A program made the translations under genes and the position numbers. The notes under the pieces are model-generated. The model was not told where the DNA came from, ran no database searches, and saw nothing but the letters and a program-made list of their open reading frames with translations. Shown here in pieces: positions 60,256 through 64,000 of a DNA stretch of 64,000 nucleotides (positions within the stretch are counted from its first letter, which is position 1; the number at the start of each line of letters is the position of its first letter). The stretch lies in NCBI RefSeq assembly GCF_012927165.1, contig NZ_JABBGA010000012.1:79435-143434 (forward strand), given 5' to 3'. This stretch comes from Zoogloea dura (GTDB lineage Bacteria; Pseudomonadota; Gammaproteobacteria; Burkholderiales; Rhodocyclaceae).

Positions 60256-60882
60256 ATGCGCACTCCGGAACCCCTGCTGATCCTCACCACCGACGAGCTG
60301 CTTGCCGAGCGCTGGCAAGGCCTGGCCGATCGCGTCCTGCACGGGCGCCAGGCCGACGCCCTGGATGCCTGGCGGCGGGACGGCCATCGCCTGGTCGTCG
60401 CCGACCTGGGCCTGGGCAGCCCCACCTCACCGCTCTGGGAATCGGCCGCCTGGAAGCGCTCGGCGCACGGCCTGCAGATTCTCGCCGCCTCATCGGTCCC
60501 TTCGGAGGACGAAGGCCTGACCCTCATGAATGCAGGCGCCAGCGGTTACTGCCACAGCCATGGCCCGCTCGATACCCTGCGCCAGGCCCTTGAGGTCATC
60601 GCCTCCGGGGAGCTGTGGGTGGGGCGCGCCCTGCTGTCACGCCTGCTGCGCCTGGTGGACAGCCGGCTGCCCCGCGCCGGGCTGGCCGACTGGTCCTCCG
60701 GCCTGACCGACAGGGAGCGCGAGGTGGCCCACCACGCAGCCGTCGGTGAAAGCAACGCGCTCATCGGCGACACGCTCGGCATCACCGAGCGCACGGTCAA
60801 GGCCCACCTCAAGGCCATCTTCGAAAAGCTCGGTGTGGAGGATCGCCTCCAGCTCGCGCTGAGGGTTCACGGCGTCCGTTAG
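60256..60882 (+). CDS. LuxR-type response regulator with atypical receiver domain
   Basis: The 208-residue protein has a receiver-like N-terminal part (about 1-125) and a LuxR/FixJ HTH (about 148-208; LTDREREV, ITERTVKAHLKAIFEKLGV). Asp50 (VVADLGLG) sits at the phosphorylation position, but the acidic pair near residue 12 is reduced to TTD and the usual conserved lysine after GASGY is missing (CHSHG). Phosphorylation may therefore be lost or altered. Position between the exporter genes and the adhesin suggests it controls one or both. No histidine kinase is adjacent. Confidence 0.82.
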   Translation: MRTPEPLLILTTDELLAERWQGLADRVLHGRQADALDAWRRDGHRLVVADLGLGSPTSPLWESAAWKRSAHGLQILAASSVPSEDEGLTLMNAGASGYCHSHGPLDTLRQALEVIASGELWVGRALLSRLLRLVDSRLPRAGLADWSSGLTDREREVAHHAAVGESNALIGDTLGITERTVKAHLKAIFEKLGVEDRLQLALRVHGVR

Positions 60883-60889
60883 CCCCCTG

Positions 60890-60925
60890 GCGTGGCATCC
60901 GTCACGCCACCTGTCCACGTGGACA
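60890..60925. promoter_or_regulatory. Two inverted repeats before the adhesin gene
   Basis: TGGCGTG and CACGCCA flank an eight-base loop near 60890-60911, and TGTCCACGTGGACA at 60912-60925 is a perfect 14-bp palindrome. They lie 65-100 bases before the adhesin start and right after the LuxR gene. The first may end the regulator message; the second looks like a dimer binding site. Confidence 0.5.
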
Positions 60926-60991
60926 ATGGCGGGCCTGGTCTTCCATCCGTAGAGTCTGCTGCATCTAAAAAGCCGACTTCCGGAGAACACC

Positions 60992-63900
60992 ATGGCCACC
61001 ACCCCCTCCCCCGCTGCCACCACCAACGCCGTTGCCAAGGGCACCGTGGTTTTCGTGCAGGGCGAAGCCTACCTGCGCGACACCAGCGGCAAGCTCACCG
61101 CCATCAAGCCGGGGGATGTGGTCGTCGAAGGCCAGGAGATCGTCACCCAGGCCGGCGCGGTAGTCGAGCTGCAGCTCGCCAATGGCGCCAAGCTCAGCGT
61201 CGGCCCGGAGCGGACCCTCCTGCTGAACGACGAACTGTTCGCCACGACCACCCCCGAACGCAGCGAGAACGCCATCGCCAGCAGCCTCGGCGCGGAAGCC
61301 GAGCGGGTCATCCAGGCCCTCAACAGCGGCGCAGACCCCTTCGACAATCTTGAAGATCCGGCGGCCGGCCTGGCAGGCGGCGGCGTGGGCGACCAGACCC
61401 ACGACTTCATCCGCCTCGCCCGCATCCTCGAGGACGTCACGCCGCTCAGCTACACCTACACCAGCAGCGGCAGCGGCGTCGAATTCCTGCCCGCCGGTGG
61501 CACCCTGCAGACCGTCAACACCCCGCCTGTCGCCACCAATGACGAAGCCACCGTAGCCGAAGACCAGCCCGCCATCATCGATGTGCTGGCCAACGACACC
61601 GACGCCAACGGCGACGCACTGATCGTCACCTCTGCAAACGCCCCCAACGGCCAGGTCACGATCAATCCCGACGGCAGCCTGCGCTACGTTCCGAATCCCG
61701 ATTTCAGCGGCACCGATCGCGTCACCTACACCATCTCCGACGGCAAGGGCGGCACCTCCAGCGCCACCGTGATCATCAACGTCACGCCGGTGAACGACGC
61801 CCCCGTGGCCAACCCGGACGCCGCCACCACGCCGGAAGACACGCCGATCACCCTGCCGGTGCTGGTCAACGACACCGATCCCGAAGGCGACCCGCTGACC
61901 ATCACCAACGCCAGCGTCGAGCCGGGCAAGGGCACCGTCACCATCAACCCGGACGGCACCCTCACCTACACCCCCGCCCCCGACTACAACGGCCAGACCA
62001 CCATCACTTACACCGTCTCCGACGGCAAGGGCGGTACCAGCACGACCACGGTCACTGTCAACGTCACCCCGGTGAACGACCCCCCGGTGGCGCGTCCCGA
62101 TGCGGCCACCACCCCTGAGGACACCCCGGTCACCGTCTCGGTGCTCGGCAACGACAGCGATCCCGAAGGCAACCCGCTCACCGTCACCGGCGCAACCGTC
62201 GATCCAGGCCGCGGCTCGGTCACGGTCAATCCGGACGGCACCCTCAGCTTCACCCCTGCCCCCAACTACAACGGCCCGGCAGTCATCACCTACACCATTT
62301 CCGACGGCCAGGGCGGCACTGCCACCAGCACCGTGACCATCAATGTCACACCGGTGAACGACCCTGCACAGATCGGCAGCGGCGCGGGCACGACGCAGGA
62401 AGACACGGTCCTGCTGGCTTCCGGCACCCTGAGCATCACGGACCCGGACGCTGGCGAAGCAGGCTTCCAGCCCCAGAGTGCCACCACCGGCACCTACGGC
62501 ACCTTCAGCCTCGACGCCAACGGGCGCTGGATCTTCACTCTCGACAACAGCAACCCGCTCGTCCAGGGCCTCTCCGACGGTGACTCCCGCACCGAGACCT
62601 TCACCGTACGGAGCATCGACGGCACCGAGAGCAGCGTCGTCATCACCATCCTGGGACGCAACGAATCCATCGGCGCCCCCGGCGTCGGCATCGTCCGGGA
62701 AGACACCGTCCTCGACAGCAGCGGCACCCTGACCGCCAGCGGCGGCGCCAGCTTCGTCCCGCAGGCCTCCACGCCCGGCACCTACGGCAGCTTTAGCCTC
62801 AACCCCAACGGCACCTGGACCTACACCCTCGACAACCCGTCGACCGTGGTGCAAAGCCTGGCCGAAGGGGAGACCCGCACCGAGACCTTCCCGGTCACCC
62901 TCTCGGACGGCAGCACCAGCACCGTCACCATCACCGTGGTGGGTACCAATGATCCGGCCATCGTGGATACCGGCGCCGGCACCGTCACCGAAGACACCGT
63001 GATCACCACCGGTGGCATCCTCCACGTGGTCGACCCGGACAATGGCCAGAGCAGCTTCCAGCCCCAGTCCAACGCGATTGGCAGCTACGGCAGCTTCAAC
63101 GTCGACGCTGCCGGCAACTGGACCTACACCCTCGACAACAGCAAGCCCGAAGTCCAGGCCCTGAAGGAAGGCGAGACCCTCTCCGAAACCTTCCCAGTGC
63201 AGACCGCCGACGGCACCCCGACCACCGTGACCATCACCGTGGTCGGCACCAACGACGGCCCCACGGCTGTTCCGGATACGGCCAGCACCTTTGAAGACAC
63301 CCCCGTCACCTTCCCCGTGCTCGGCAATGACACCGATCCGGATGGCGACACCCTCACCGTCACCGGCGCCAGCGTCGATCCGGCCAAGGGCACCGTCACC
63401 GTCAATCCGGACGGCACCCTCACCTTCAACCCGGCACCCAACTACAACGGGCCGGCCCAGATCACCTACACCGTGTCCGACGGCCACGGCGGCACCTCCA
63501 CCACCACTGTCGACATCCTGGTCCGCCCGGTCGGAGACCCGGCCCAGCTGAGCAGCGATGCCGGCACCGTCAAGGAAGACACCCCGGCCCAGACCACCGC
63601 CTCCGGCGTCCTCTCCATCACCGACCCGGATGCCGGCGAAGCCGTCTTCCAGGCTCAGACCGGCGCCCCCGGCACCTACGGCAGCTTCTCCGTCGACACC
63701 GCCGGCAACTGGGCCTACACCCTCGACAACGCCAACCCCGTCGTCCAGGCCCTCAAGGAAGGCGAGACCCGGACCGAGGTGTTCACCGTCAAGAGCGCTG
63801 ACGGCACCCCGACCACCGTCACTCTCACCGTGATCGGCACCAACGACGGCCCCACCGCCGTTCCGGACAGCGCCAGCACCGACGAGGACACCCCCGTCAC

Positions 63901-64000
63901 CTTCCCGGTCCTCGGCAACGACACCGACCCGGACGGCGACACCCTCACCGTCACCGGCGCCAGCGTCGATCCCGCCAAGGGCAGCGTCACCGTCAATCCC
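60992..64000 (+). CDS. Giant LapA/Bap-type adhesin, N-terminal part (continues past the window)
   Basis: The frame from the ATG at 60992 (CGGAGAA upstream) is open to the end of the window, over 1000 residues. The first ~120 residues resemble the LapA retention module (GTVVFVQGEAYLRD, GDVVVEGQEIVTQAGAVVELQLANG), which plugs the secretion channel and keeps the protein on the surface. PAAG at residues 123-126 fits the site where LapG-type proteases cut. Then come repeated cadherin/VCBS-like domains of about 90-100 residues, with NDTDPEGDPLT calcium-type motifs, SDGKGGTS ends and VNDAPV linkers. It is exported by the type I system just upstream. The C-terminal RTX and secretion signal would lie beyond the window. 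Confidence 0.9.
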   Translation, partial: MATTPSPAATTNAVAKGTVVFVQGEAYLRDTSGKLTAIKPGDVVVEGQEIVTQAGAVVELQLANGAKLSVGPERTLLLNDELFATTTPERSENAIASSLGAEAERVIQALNSGADPFDNLEDPAAGLAGGGVGDQTHDFIRLARILEDVTPLSYTYTSSGSGVEFLPAGGTLQTVNTPPVATNDEATVAEDQPAIIDVLANDTDANGDALIVTSANAPNGQVTINPDGSLRYVPNPDFSGTDRVTYTISDGKGGTSSATVIINVTPVNDAPVANPDAATTPEDTPITLPVLVNDTDPEGDPLTITNASVEPGKGTVTINPDGTLTYTPAPDYNGQTTITYTVSDGKGGTSTTTVTVNVTPVNDPPVARPDAATTPEDTPVTVSVLGNDSDPEGNPLTVTGATVDPGRGSVTVNPDGTLSFTPAPNYNGPAVITYTISDGQGGTATSTVTINVTPVNDPAQIGSGAGTTQEDTVLLASGTLSITDPDAGEAGFQPQSATTGTYGTFSLDANGRWIFTLDNSNPLVQGLSDGDSRTETFTVRSIDGTESSVVITILGRNESIGAPGVGIVREDTVLDSSGTLTASGGASFVPQASTPGTYGSFSLNPNGTWTYTLDNPSTVVQSLAEGETRTETFPVTLSDGSTSTVTITVVGTNDPAIVDTGAGTVTEDTVITTGGILHVVDPDNGQSSFQPQSNAIGSYGSFNVDAAGNWTYTLDNSKPEVQALKEGETLSETFPVQTADGTPTTVTITVVGTNDGPTAVPDTASTFEDTPVTFPVLGNDTDPDGDTLTVTGASVDPAKGTVTVNPDGTLTFNPAPNYNGPAQITYTVSDGHGGTSTTTVDILVRPVGDPAQLSSDAGTVKEDTPAQTTASGVLSITDPDAGEAVFQAQTGAPGTYGSFSVDTAGNWAYTLDNANPVVQALKEGETRTEVFTVKSADGTPTTVTLTVIGTNDGPTAVPDSASTDEDTPVTFPVLGNDTDPDGDTLTVTGASVDPAKGSVTVNP
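61506..64000 (+). repeat. Tandem adhesin domain repeats (about 280 bp and about 295 bp units)
   Basis: Linker motifs recur near 61791, 62070, 62355, 62944, 63247, 63530 and 63838. The first units are about 280 bases apart. Later, two domain types alternate, so a compound period of 591 bases appears: the DNA from about 63250 and from about 63841 is nearly the same as far as the window shows. More copies are expected downstream. Confidence 0.8.

Noticed and set aside
61069..63996. Several minus-strand frames opposite the adhesin
   Set aside because: They repeat with the adhesin units and are antisense shadows. The plus-strand frame from 60992 is open throughout and has domain structure.

Overview
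The window is one continuous stretch of a high-GC bacterial chromosome with gene-dense, housekeeping-rich content. It most resembles a betaproteobacterium, probably of the Rhodocyclaceae type (Azospira, Thauera, Dechloromonas or relatives). The reasons are a 'burkholderial' type trimeric porin, a TIGR01841-style phasin, the gene order sdhCDAB-sdhE-gltA-sucAB-lpdA with a divergent GntR/mdh pair, a DmpR/MopR-type phenol sensor, and the ribF-ileS-lspA-fkpB-ispH cluster. The assignment is inferred from gene content only.

Layout. 1-9.7 kb: end of an allophanate hydrolase gene, a di-heme cytochrome c peroxidase, a lone plant-type ferredoxin divergent from a phenol-type sigma54 activator, a membrane PAS-GGDEF-EAL gene broken by a frameshift in a GCTG repeat, a large CoA-transferase and a phasin. 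9.8-16 kb: a phosphate-starvation module, pstSCAB divergent from a phoX-type phosphatase, with Pho-box-like repeats between them. 16.3-22.4 kb: porin, a CheX-like DUF3334 protein, and a TRAP transporter with a TatT lipoprotein (TPAT type). 22.5-25.2 kb: molybdenum-cofactor genes mobB-moeA-moaD-moaE, with four 63-bp tandem repeats between moeA and moaD. 25.3-30.7 kb: an Aer-like chemoreceptor, a DinG/YoaA helicase and zapE. 30.8-44.5 kb: TCA-cycle cluster (sdhCDAB, sdhE, gltA, sucAB, lpdA leftward; mdh and a CoA-ester lyase rightward) around a GntR regulator with a perfect 16-bp palindrome. 44.6-48.2 kb: nitronate monooxygenase, cyclase-FHA fusion, esterase and tRNA-Leu(CAA). 48.2-56.5 kb: queA-tgt, ribF-ileS-lspA-fkpB-ispH and a small conserved gene. 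56.6-64 kb: a type I secretion ABC transporter and adaptor, a LuxR regulator with an atypical receiver, and the start of a giant LapA/Bap-type adhesin that runs off the window.

How the parts work together. Respiratory TCA metabolism, phosphate scavenging, molybdoenzyme cofactor synthesis, energy taxis and biofilm adhesion are all represented. The adhesin has a LapA-like retention module with a PAAG motif where the LapG protease would cut, so c-di-GMP control of surface attachment is likely; the LapD/LapG partners are not in the window. No CRISPR array, insertion sequence, prophage or rRNA was seen. The most unusual items are the moaD leader repeats, which duplicate ribosome-binding site and start codon in frame, the 4-bp-repeat frameshift in the GGDEF-EAL gene, and the adhesin/secretion locus with its embedded regulator.
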